Source: an uncultured Clostridia bacterium
Lineage (GTDB): Bacteria > Bacillota > Clostridia > Oscillospirales > Acutalibacteraceae
Direction of reading: 5' to 3'
NCBI GenBank assembly: GCA_905236975.1
Contig: CAJOQU010000172.1
Location: 1-6,033 of the forward strand
DNA: 6,033 bases
Shown: positions 1 to 5,792 of the stretch, piece after piece
Layout: the number at the start of each line of letters is the position of its first letter
Position numbering within the stretch: the first letter of the stretch is position 1
The notes under the pieces: generated by a model
Seen by the model: the letters and a program-made list of their open reading frames with translations, nothing else
What the model was told of the DNA's origin: nothing
Database searches by the model: none
Program-made: the position numbers and the translations under genes

Positions 1-97
1 AATTAGCAATTAGGAATTTATGATAAAATCCTTTTGAATTTTTTAATGATTATATTCATACAATAATTCCTAATTTCTCATTCCTAATTCCTCATTG
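1..97. repeat. AT-rich inverted and direct repeat next to the operon end; possible MITE or other intergenic repeat
   Basis: AATTAGGAATT at 8-18 is repeated exactly in inverted orientation as AATTCCTAATT at 65-75. The right side also carries direct copies of the core: ATTCCTAATT recurs at about 66-75 and 80-89, followed by CCTCATTG. The region is much richer in A+T than the genes next to it. Such AATTAGGAATT-type repeats look like small non-coding repeats dispersed in clostridial genomes. Its left edge may lie outside the window. I see no coding region in it. Confidence 0.45.
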
Positions 98-101
98 CGA
101 T

Positions 102-145
102 AAAAAGCGCAAGAGGGAAAACTGCCATATGCACAGCTTTCCCTC
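102..145 (-). terminator. Rho-independent terminator at the operon end
   Basis: On the minus strand, GAGGGAAAGCTG (145-134) pairs over 12 bp, including one G-U pair, with CAGTTTTCCCTC (124-113) around a 9-nt loop. TTGCGCTTTTTA follows (112-101). The U-tract is interrupted by GCGC, so the terminator is imperfect. It lies about 40 nt after the last stop codon, which suits the end of the BMC operon. Confidence 0.7.
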
Positions 146-185
146 CCGGTGGGCCGACAGGGCCGCGCCCGTCACGCCGGATATA

Positions 186-548
186 TTATAACAAATAGGT
201 GGGCAATTTTGCGCCGATCTGCACCGGCTTTTGGGGATTGCCCTCGGGGTGGCCGACCGTTTTTTCCACCACTTCGGGAGAAATATCGGCAATGACTGTG
301 GTGGCGGCGGTTTTATTTGCCGGTGTCTTTTTTGCGGGGGTTTTTTTGGCAGGCGATTTTTTCGCGGAAGTGTTTGCCGTTTTTTTGGCTGCCGGTTTTT
401 TCGGCGCGCCCTTCTTGGCGGCGGGTTTGGAAGAAGCCTGCGCTTCTTTTTGGGGTTCCGCCTCGGGCTCTTTACTCTCCGGGGCGGGGGTTGCTGCGGG
501 GGCGTTTTTCGCCACCCTTTTTTGAATGCTGTCTTTACCGATCGGCAT
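186..548 (-). CDS. Small disordered Lys/Ala/Pro-rich protein; candidate ParA partner and microcompartment adaptor (McdB-like role)
   Basis: 120 residues, matched to no family I can name. Three parts are visible. (1) A basic N-terminus, MPIGKDSIQKRVAK, of the kind that stimulates ParA ATPases in ParB- and McdB-type partners. (2) A low-complexity middle, acidic at about 24-36 (ESKEPEAEPQKE) and strongly basic at 41-79, with SPAKKTPAKKTPANK repeats that recall the DNA-binding tails of histone H1 and AlgP. (3) A less repetitive C-terminus, residues 83-120, including VIADISPEVVEKTVGHPEG and ending KLPTYLL, which may be a short binding motif. There is no signal peptide or membrane segment. The gene overlaps parA by 14 bp and has its own strong ribosome binding site, so the two are co-expressed. 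I infer an adaptor linking ParA (or DNA) to the compartment. A plain nucleoid-binding H1-like protein is the main alternative. The coding strand has many runs of six or seven A. Confidence 0.8.
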   Translation of the reverse strand: MPIGKDSIQKRVAKNAPAATPAPESKEPEAEPQKEAQASSKPAAKKGAPKKPAAKKTANTSAKKSPAKKTPAKKTPANKTAATTVIADISPEVVEKTVGHPEGNPQKPVQIGAKLPTYLL

Positions 549-1326
549 GTTGTATGACCTCCTTGGCAAGTTGAAAATATTCTTGAGCGGCACGGCTGCT
601 CTTTTTGTAAGCCATGACGGGTTTACTGTTGTCCTGCGACCATTCAATGGTGCTGTCAGTTCGAATATAGGTGGGGAAAACCGGTACGTCGTCAAGTGTT
701 CCCAGTGTTTCCATGGTTTGTTTAAAGTAGTTTTTGCGCTCGTTCACTTTGGTGACGAGAATACCCAAAAGCCGCAGGTCGGGTGACAGGCGCTGCACCT
801 GTTCGTAAAATTCAAACATATTGGCAATCCCGAACAAGCCCCAGGGCGACGCCTCTACCGGAATGATCAGATAATCCGACGCGCACATGATATTCATGAC
901 CCAACAGCCCAAAGTGGGCGGCGCGTCGATCAAAATGTAATCGTATTGGCCGGACTGTTTGATTTTTTTCAAGCCCTGCCGCAGGATCAGCTCGCGCTGC
1001 CATTTGGTGAACAGTTCAAACTCAATGCCGCTCATCAGGGTAGAGGAGGGGATCAGGTCGAGCCCTTCATACGGGGTAGAGAGGACAAAGGGGGTCAGGT
1101 CGCGCTCGTCTTTGATGGCGTTGTAAAGATTTTTGCCGTTTTTTGCCAATTCTAACGCAGTCTCATCGTCAAAAAACGAAAGGGTGAGGTTCATTTGCAT
1201 GTCGCCGTCGATCAGCAGAACCTTTTTGCCCTGCAAGGCCATGCTGTACCCCACGTTGCAGCAGGTGGTGGATTTTCCACTGCCGCCTTTGTTGTTGGCA
1301 AAGCAAATGGTAGTGGTTTGACTCAT
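535..1326 (-). CDS. parA: ParA-family ATPase in a microcompartment operon (McdA-like positioning ATPase candidate)
   Basis: A 263-residue ParA/Soj-type ATPase without an N-terminal helix-turn-helix. The deviant Walker A NKGGSGKST (12-20) holds both the signature lysine Lys13 and the catalytic Lys18. Walker A' reads LLIDGDMQMN (37-46), with Met where the family commonly has Pro (DxDPQ). Walker B is YILIDAPPTLG (130-140). The C-terminal helices include AYKKSSRAAQEYFQLAKEV, the usual basic end of such proteins. ParA ATPases form ATP-dependent dimers on the nucleoid and are released by a basic peptide of a partner protein. Its place in a shell-protein operon, followed at once by a small basic protein, suggests that its cargo is the microcompartment, as with McdA and carboxysomes. 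That role is inferred. The ATG has a perfect AGGAGG 7 nt upstream (1339-1334). No parS site or ParB gene is visible. Confidence 0.93.
   Translation of the reverse strand: MSQTTTICFANNKGGSGKSTTCCNVGYSMALQGKKVLLIDGDMQMNLTLSFFDDETALELAKNGKNLYNAIKDERDLTPFVLSTPYEGLDLIPSSTLMSGIEFELFTKWQRELILRQGLKKIKQSGQYDYILIDAPPTLGCWVMNIMCASDYLIIPVEASPWGLFGIANMFEFYEQVQRLSPDLRLLGILVTKVNERKNYFKQTMETLGTLDDVPVFPTYIRTDSTIEWSQDNSKPVMAYKKSSRAAQEYFQLAKEVIQHADR
558..563 (-). promoter_or_regulatory. Ribosome binding site inside the 3' end of parA, fixing the start of the ParA partner candidate
   Basis: AGGAGG lies within the last codons of parA, 9 nt upstream of the ATG at 548-546. It supports a real, independently initiated downstream gene and rules out the longer open frame that reaches 695 within parA. 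Confidence 0.85.
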
Positions 1327-1371
1327 AGGCGAACCTCCTAAAAATGGAGCCGGATGGCTACGAATGCAAGG

Positions 1372-1800
1372 TTAATCTTGATTCAAATACGCAATAATGT
1401 CCGCCAGGCCTTCGCCGGTATAGGCGCTGACATAAAAAATTTTTTCACAGCCGCAAAGGCGCAGCCAGCGGGTGACAAGCGCACGGTTGGCGCCCGGTTT
1501 ATCGATTCCCGAAACAATGCCGATCACTTCACGATTGACAAGACAGGTGCAATTCGGCGGAAAAACGCAAAACGGCTCGTCGGTGCTGATGACCAGTCCC
1601 ACAATATCGGCCTCATAGGCATATAACGCCAGCGCCGCGGCAAGGCGCGCCACCTCGGTGTATTCGCCCGGGGTATCGATAATGGTATCGGTATATTGAA
1701 TGGTTTGGGTCTTGCAGTAGTGCAGTTGCTCGCCTTTGAGCGCCTGCGTTAAGGTGGTTTTTCCGGCGGCGACCCGCCCCATCAGCAGTAATTTTTTCAT
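1372..1800 (-). CDS. pduV: PduV/EutP-type P-loop NTPase
   Basis: A 142-residue small GTPase-like protein of the EutP/PduV family. Visible motifs: P-loop GRVAAGKTT (8-16), GEQLHYCKTQTIQYTD (23-38, family-specific segment), DTPGEY (42-47, the DxxG switch), GLVISTDEP (68-76), FPP (80-82), SGID (97-100) where the NKxD guanine-recognition motif should be, and VSAYTGEG (124-131). The degenerate G4 motif is usual for this family. PduV has been reported to sit on the outer face of Pdu compartments, to interact with PduU and to influence their movement; biochemical function is poorly understood. The ATG overlaps the pduU stop (ATGA), and no Shine-Dalgarno is visible before it, so translation is probably coupled to pduU. 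A TTG-started extension to 1818 is unlikely. The next gene, parA, begins after 45 bp. Confidence 0.9.
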   Translation of the reverse strand: MKKLLLMGRVAAGKTTLTQALKGEQLHYCKTQTIQYTDTIIDTPGEYTEVARLAAALALYAYEADIVGLVISTDEPFCVFPPNCTCLVNREVIGIVSGIDKPGANRALVTRWLRLCGCEKIFYVSAYTGEGLADIIAYLNQD

Positions 1801-2165
1801 GTTTTGGTTTTTTCGCAAACCGTAAAATGCAGGGTGTCGCGGAAGTAATCGCCAATCGCGGTAAAGGCCGAATCGACCTCGGCGACCCTGCCGGTGATGA
1901 TCAGCGTGCCGGAAAAGCGATCGACAAATCCAAGCTCCACATTGGCCGCTTTCATGGCGATATCGGCGGTGATGACGGCCGTTTCTGCCGGACTGACGGT
2001 CAACACCCCAATGGCGGCGTGGGAGTAATCCAGCTTAGGGTCAAGCCCTAATTTCTGGTAAAGCACCGCGTCGGGATTGGCGATCACATGCAAAAGGGTG
2101 ATCTGCCGACCGGGCACCAATTCTTGTACAATGCGCATTTTATCTTGCATTTCAAAGCTGTCCAT
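1797..2165 (-). CDS. pduU: PduU/EutS-type circularly permuted BMC shell protein
   Basis: A 122-residue shell protein. It follows PduU and EutS almost end to end: RIVQELVPGRQITLLHVIANP at the start (residues 11-31, the permuted N-terminal segment that builds a small beta-barrel on the hexamer), then AIGVLTVSPAETAVITADIA (51-70), GFVDRFSGTLIITG (79-92), and the ending FTVCEKTKT. In PduU the barrel caps the pore, and it has been proposed to hold the N-terminal helix of PduV, which fits the next gene being a PduV. Compared with Salmonella PduU, about four extra residues lie around DPKLDYSH (42-49), just before the canonical fold begins. The start at 2165 is chosen because AAAGGAG lies 8 nt upstream. 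The ATG at 2183, overlapping the activase stop as ATGA, would add six residues but has a weak site. The stop overlaps the pduV start. Confidence 0.95.
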   Translation of the reverse strand: MDSFEMQDKMRIVQELVPGRQITLLHVIANPDAVLYQKLGLDPKLDYSHAAIGVLTVSPAETAVITADIAMKAANVELGFVDRFSGTLIITGRVAEVDSAFTAIGDYFRDTLHFTVCEKTKT

Positions 2166-2179
2166 AGGGTTTGCTCCTT

Positions 2180-2971
2180 TCATCCGCCAATTTGCACATG
2201 AAGACCGCATGCGCGCTCGGCGGCGGCTTTCAGGGCGGCCATGTGGCCGGCGGCGGGGGGCTGAATATGTGCCAGGGTGTATTCGCGGCCAAGACCGGTA
2301 TATTTATCTTGCCCTAAACGGTGGTAGGGCAGCAGATGCAGTTCTTTAACCTTAGGCAAAGAACCCGCAAAGGCGGCGATGGCTGCAATTTCGGCCTCGG
2401 TATCGTTAAAGGTGGGAATCACCGGCACACGCACCACCATATGCGCCGCGTTTTCGGCGATCCAGCGGGCATTTGCCAAAATCTGCTCGTTCGGTTGGCG
2501 GGTAAAGTCCTTGTGCTTAGCCGAGTCCATGTGCTTAATGTCCATCATCACATGGTCAAGGTGGGGGATGATCTGTTCAACCACCTCGCGTTTTGCGCAG
2601 GCGGTGGTTTCGATCGCGGTGTTCAAACCCGCCGCATGGCAGGCGCGCAGCAGTGCCTCGGCAAATTCGGGCTGTGCCATGGCCTCACCCCCCGAAAGAG
2701 TGATGCCGCCGCTCGAGCGTTCGTAATACACGCGGTCTTTTTCCAATTCCTCTAACAACGCCCGAACGGTCATATCCCGCCCGACGGTCTTGACCGCGCC
2801 GTTCATGGTCATTTGTTCAATTTTGTATTCCTGCGATTCGGGATTACAGCACCAACGGCAACGCAAATAGCACCCTTTGAGAAATACAATGGTGCGAATG
2901 CCCGGTCCGTCGTGAATAGAGAACCGCTGGATATCGAAAATGCGCCCGGTACGGTCGTAAAAGGTTTCCAT
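2180..2971 (-). CDS. Glycyl radical enzyme activase (radical SAM)
   Basis: A 263-residue activating enzyme expected to cleave S-adenosylmethionine reductively and abstract a hydrogen from Gly818 of the upstream dehydratase. The N-terminus has the family pattern FSIHDGPGIRT, then GCYLRCRWC with Cys34, Cys38 and Cys41 (CX3CX2C) for the [4Fe-4S] cluster. SGGE at 93-96 binds the SAM amino group. MMDIKHMDS (142-150), RVPVIPTFND (181-190) and LLPYHRLG (213-220) are characteristic of GRE activases. Two details differ from many diol-dehydratase and choline-lyase activases: there is no ferredoxin-like Cys-rich insert after residue 42, and SGGE is followed by Ala rather than the usual Pro. The ATG at 2971 has AAAGGA 6 nt upstream. 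The gene lies 79 bp downstream of the GRE gene, and its stop lies 14 bp before the pduU start, within pduU's ribosome binding site. Assignment as the cognate activase rests on this adjacency. Confidence 0.95.
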   Translation of the reverse strand: METFYDRTGRIFDIQRFSIHDGPGIRTIVFLKGCYLRCRWCCNPESQEYKIEQMTMNGAVKTVGRDMTVRALLEELEKDRVYYERSSGGITLSGGEAMAQPEFAEALLRACHAAGLNTAIETTACAKREVVEQIIPHLDHVMMDIKHMDSAKHKDFTRQPNEQILANARWIAENAAHMVVRVPVIPTFNDTEAEIAAIAAFAGSLPKVKELHLLPYHRLGQDKYTGLGREYTLAHIQPPAAGHMAALKAAAERACGLHVQIGG

Positions 2972-3050
2972 GGTCGATCCTTTCTCTTATCCCGCAAGGC
3001 CTTGCAAGGTCAGGGGGAAAGGAAGATATCAAGGGATAAAAACGGAAGGG

Positions 3051-5585
3051 TTACGGGGTAGAGGTCTGCTCGGTGCGGTTGATGATATCATCCTGCAAGG
3101 AGCGGGAAAGGGTGGTAAACAAGGCGCTGTAGCCCGCTACGCGGACGACCAGCGTTTTGTAATTTTCGGGGTGCGCCTGTGCGTCAAGCAGGGTTTCGCG
3201 GGAGACAACGTTATACTGCACATGCATGCCCTTTTGGTCGAAGAATCCGCGCAGGTAAGCCACGAATTTTTCAAGCCCTTCTTCACCGGCTAATGCCGAC
3301 GGATGGAACTTTTGATTGAGCAAGGTGCCGTTGGAAGCGTCGCCCAAATCCAGCCGCGCCACCGAGTTGGCGGTTGCGGTCGGACCGCAGGTATCCCGCC
3401 CGGACATGGGACCCACACCGTCCGCCACCGGGGTGTTTGCCAGGCGGCCGTCGGGCGTGGCGCCCGCGTCATACCCAAGCGGTACATTGGCCGAAACCGG
3501 ATAAAGCCCGGCTTGGAAAATACCGCCGCGCGGATTGGTATGTTTTAACAGGGGTTTGGTATAGGTTTGACCGATTTCGCGGGCAAACAGATCGACTTCC
3601 TCAATGTCGTTGCCGTATTTCGGCACACTGTCGATCAAGGACAGTATTTCATCATACCGTTTTTTCTTGTCAGCCGGCACAGTGGCCGCATTCAGGAAAT
3701 TGCTGTAAAAGGCTTTGATGTGCTCATCGGTCACGTCAACGCCTTGATCTTTCATCACTTTGGCGGCGGCGACGGTCAGCTCCAGCGCCTTTTTGGGGAT
3801 CATCCCTTTGCCGAAGTTGTCGGCCAGCGCCTGTTTCATTTCGGCCATGGAGACAAGGTGCTTTTCAAAGACCAGTTCACGCATGACGGCCAGCGAATCG
3901 GCTACATTGGCAATACCAAAGCCCTGCGGGCCGGTGAAATTGTAGTGTGCGCCGCCCTGTTGGATGCTCTTGCCGCGGGCAAGGCAATCTTCTACCATAC
4001 AGGATTCAAAGGGCAGGGGAGCCCGTTCACGATGGGCGGCGTCAACCGCATTGTCGGCCTGCGCCATCATTTCGATCATGAATTCCTGCTGGGTTTTATA
4101 AGCGTCATAAAATTGTTGGAAGGTGGTCATCTGCAATACGTCCGGCGTGCGGGGGCCGATTTGCTGCCCTTTGTCCACCCCTGAGGAGAAGACCAATTCC
4201 AACGGGCGCACCATGTTAAAGAAGGCGGCGTCATGCCAACCGTCGGTCTTGCCGGGCGCCTGCGGCTCCACACAACCGATGATCGAGTAACCGCGTGCGT
4301 CTTCCAGTGTGTGCCCGCGTGACATCATAGACGGAATAATGACCTCGTCATTATAATAGGCCGGCACGCCAAGCCCTTCCCGCGTGACCGAGGCCGCTTT
4401 GACCAACAGCGCATGCGGGGTACGGTTCCAAACGCGAATGGAAAGCGAAGGCTGCGGCAGACGCACGTGCATCTGCGCTTCCATACACATGTAAGAAAGA
4501 TCGTTGGTGATATCGCGGCCTTCGGCATCCTGCCCGCCGACGATCAGGTTTTGGAACAAACCGTAACCGGCAAAGCCCTCGGCCGAGGCGGCGTCACGCA
4601 CTTTGTTCAGGTCGTTCAGCTTGACCCAAATGCAGTCAAGAAGCTCCTGTGCTTGTTCGTAAGTGATTTTTCCCGCGTCCAGGTCGGCCTTGAAGAAGGG
4701 ATACATGTAAAAGTCAAACCGGCCGGGCGAGATCGAATGCCCGCTGGATTCCATTTGTAAAAGCTGCTGCACAAACCAAAAAGACTGACAGGCCTCGTAG
4801 AACGAGCGCGCACCCTTGGCGGGAACACGGTCGCAATTGGCGGCAATTTGCAGTAATTCTGCCTTACGGGTGGGGTCGGTACAGGATTCCGCCTCACGGC
4901 GTGCAAGCTCGGCGTAACGGTGTGCGTAACCAATCACAGCCTCACAGCTTTCGATCACGGCTTCTAAGAAGTTGCGGCGGTCGGCATAGTCACCCTGGCC
5001 GCGGCGAAGTTTAGCAAGCTCGGCCCGGGCTTCTTCCATAATGCCCTCGTAACCGAATTTGATGACCTTTTCGTAGTTGACGGTCAAGTGCCCCACGCCA
5101 TTGTAGAAGTAGTTGCCCACCGTAAACATGCCGTGATTTTTGAAAACATCCAGCACTTCGGGATCCATATTCGAAGCGGCAAGATCGCTGACCGTCTTCC
5201 CCTTCCAATAGGGGTGAACGGCATCCAGCCGGCGAATGGTTTCGGGCGAAATGTAGAAGGGATCCGCCTCACGGGTGGCGATGGTATCGTACTCGGGCGG
5301 CAGCCATTCAAATGAATATTCCGGGAAGGTCTGGCAGCCGCGCGGCGCAATGGAATTGGAACCCACGATCAGCTCGCCCGGGCGAATGATGATCGGGATA
5401 TTTTCCAAAATATGGCGAAAGGCGGCCGAACGGCGTTTAATAATGGGTAAATTTTCGGTTTGACGGTAGCTTTCGGTCACCAGCTCTGCGCGATAAGGCT
5501 CGATTTCAGGCATTTTCGCAAAAAGATCGGCAACAAGCTGATCGATGCGGGGGCTTTTTTGGATGACAAATTTAATTTCAGACAT
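3051..5585 (-). CDS. B12-independent diol dehydratase (glycyl radical enzyme; 1,2-propanediol or glycerol dehydratase type)
   Basis: An 844-residue glycyl radical enzyme that would dehydrate a vicinal diol to an aldehyde (1,2-propanediol to propionaldehyde, or glycerol to 3-hydroxypropionaldehyde) inside a microcompartment. The PFL-like domain fills most of the protein and the C-terminal glycyl radical domain ends it. Visible residues: GVGH with His166; SGHSIS with His283-Ser284; GLF with Phe344; the catalytic GCVEPQ with Cys438 (thiyl radical) and Glu440; GWHD with Asp452; and the radical loop RVAGYS with Gly818. As I recall the Roseburia inulinivorans diol dehydratase, His166, His283, Cys438, Glu440 and Asp452 fall at the same numbers. 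Choline lyase CutC instead has an Asp where His166 sits. The length is normal and there is no long N-terminal extension. PduT- and PduU-like shell genes and the adjacent activase support encapsulated diol breakdown. 1,2-propanediol is the likelier substrate, but glycerol is not excluded. Confidence 0.93.
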   Translation of the reverse strand: MSEIKFVIQKSPRIDQLVADLFAKMPEIEPYRAELVTESYRQTENLPIIKRRSAAFRHILENIPIIIRPGELIVGSNSIAPRGCQTFPEYSFEWLPPEYDTIATREADPFYISPETIRRLDAVHPYWKGKTVSDLAASNMDPEVLDVFKNHGMFTVGNYFYNGVGHLTVNYEKVIKFGYEGIMEEARAELAKLRRGQGDYADRRNFLEAVIESCEAVIGYAHRYAELARREAESCTDPTRKAELLQIAANCDRVPAKGARSFYEACQSFWFVQQLLQMESSGHSISPGRFDFYMYPFFKADLDAGKITYEQAQELLDCIWVKLNDLNKVRDAASAEGFAGYGLFQNLIVGGQDAEGRDITNDLSYMCMEAQMHVRLPQPSLSIRVWNRTPHALLVKAASVTREGLGVPAYYNDEVIIPSMMSRGHTLEDARGYSIIGCVEPQAPGKTDGWHDAAFFNMVRPLELVFSSGVDKGQQIGPRTPDVLQMTTFQQFYDAYKTQQEFMIEMMAQADNAVDAAHRERAPLPFESCMVEDCLARGKSIQQGGAHYNFTGPQGFGIANVADSLAVMRELVFEKHLVSMAEMKQALADNFGKGMIPKKALELTVAAAKVMKDQGVDVTDEHIKAFYSNFLNAATVPADKKKRYDEILSLIDSVPKYGNDIEEVDLFAREIGQTYTKPLLKHTNPRGGIFQAGLYPVSANVPLGYDAGATPDGRLANTPVADGVGPMSGRDTCGPTATANSVARLDLGDASNGTLLNQKFHPSALAGEEGLEKFVAYLRGFFDQKGMHVQYNVVSRETLLDAQAHPENYKTLVVRVAGYSALFTTLSRSLQDDIINRTEQTSTP

Positions 5586-5592
5586 GCAAAAA

Positions 5593-5598
5593 CCTCCT
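5593..5598 (-). promoter_or_regulatory. Ribosome binding site fixing the glycyl radical enzyme start
   Basis: A perfect AGGAGG lies 7 nt upstream of the ATG at 5585-5583. The frame stays open upstream, to another ATG at 5630, but that start would add 15 residues with no family resemblance and has no such site. The start at 5585 is therefore preferred. Confidence 0.85.
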
Positions 5599-5664
5599 GT
5601 AACGGTTCCCGGAGAAGACCCGGAAAGCATGTTTATAAGTGATCATTGGCTTACACGCGATAGG

Positions 5665-5695
5665 GACAAAACGCCCGACAATCGGCCGTTTTGTC
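5665..5695 (-). terminator. Strong hairpin between shell gene and glycyl radical enzyme gene; terminator or attenuator
   Basis: Arms GACAAAACG (5665-5673) and CGTTTTGTC (5687-5695) pair over 9 bp. One C-C mismatch follows, then 4 more pairs (CCGA with TCGG), closing on a 3-nt loop at 5679-5681. Read on the minus strand, the GC-rich core is followed by GTTTTGTC, so the U-run lies inside the closing stem, as in many near-symmetric, bidirectional intrinsic terminators. It lies about 97 nt after the shell gene stop and 80 nt before the GRE start. It could lower readthrough and help set the ratio of shell to enzyme, or separate two transcripts. I found no convincing sigma-A promoter between it and the GRE start, which favours partial readthrough. 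Confidence 0.6.
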
Positions 5696-5707
5696 GTTCT
5701 TTCACGC

Positions 5708-5748
5708 CTTCGCTCATTGAAATACGTCAGGCTTCCTGCTTCGCTCAT
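5708..5748. repeat. Short direct repeat in the shell gene/GRE intergenic region
   Basis: CTTCGCTCAT occurs at 5708-5717 and again at 5739-5748, 31 bp apart, in the non-coding gap upstream of the terminator-like hairpin. The function is unknown. It could be part of a dispersed intergenic repeat or a chance duplication. Confidence 0.35.
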
Positions 5749-5792
5749 GCGCAAAATTTAGGGATGCTTGCGGTGCGGCGAGCGCAAAGGAA

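Noticed and set aside
156..173. Small hairpin GAC-A-GGGC/GCCC-GTC just after the last stop codon
   Set aside because: The stem is short, with a bulge, and no U-tract follows. The hairpin at 113-145 is the far better terminator.
199..557. Plus-strand open frames rich in Phe, Gly and Ala that look like membrane proteins
   Set aside because: They are antisense shadows of the Lys/Ala/Pro codons of the adaptor gene at 548-186 (AAA read as TTT). The minus-strand gene has a strong ribosome binding site and operon context; these do not.
535..1326. ParA as part of a plasmid or chromosome partition system
   Set aside because: No ParB-like gene with helix-turn-helix and no parS-like inverted repeats are visible. 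The gene is embedded in a BMC operon, so compartment positioning is the better reading, though not proven.
1372..1818. TTG-started longer form of the PduV protein
   Set aside because: The ATG at 1800 overlaps the pduU stop and starts the family's MKKLLLMGR pattern. The extra residues match nothing known in the family and would use a rare start.
2994..3005. Perfect palindrome GCAAGGCCTTGC between the GRE and activase genes
   Set aside because: It has no loop or T-run, so it does not look like a terminator. Twelve bases alone are too little to call an operator.
5586..5630. Upstream ATG giving the glycyl radical enzyme 15 more residues, possibly an encapsulation peptide
   Set aside because: The extra residues (starting MLSGSSPGTV) are not amphipathic and overlap the ribosome binding site of the better start at 5585.
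5620..5664. Possible promoter upstream of the glycyl radical enzyme (TATAAA-like -10 on the minus strand)
   Set aside because: No acceptable -35 hexamer lies at 16-18 bp spacing, so I cannot support it as a sigma-A promoter.
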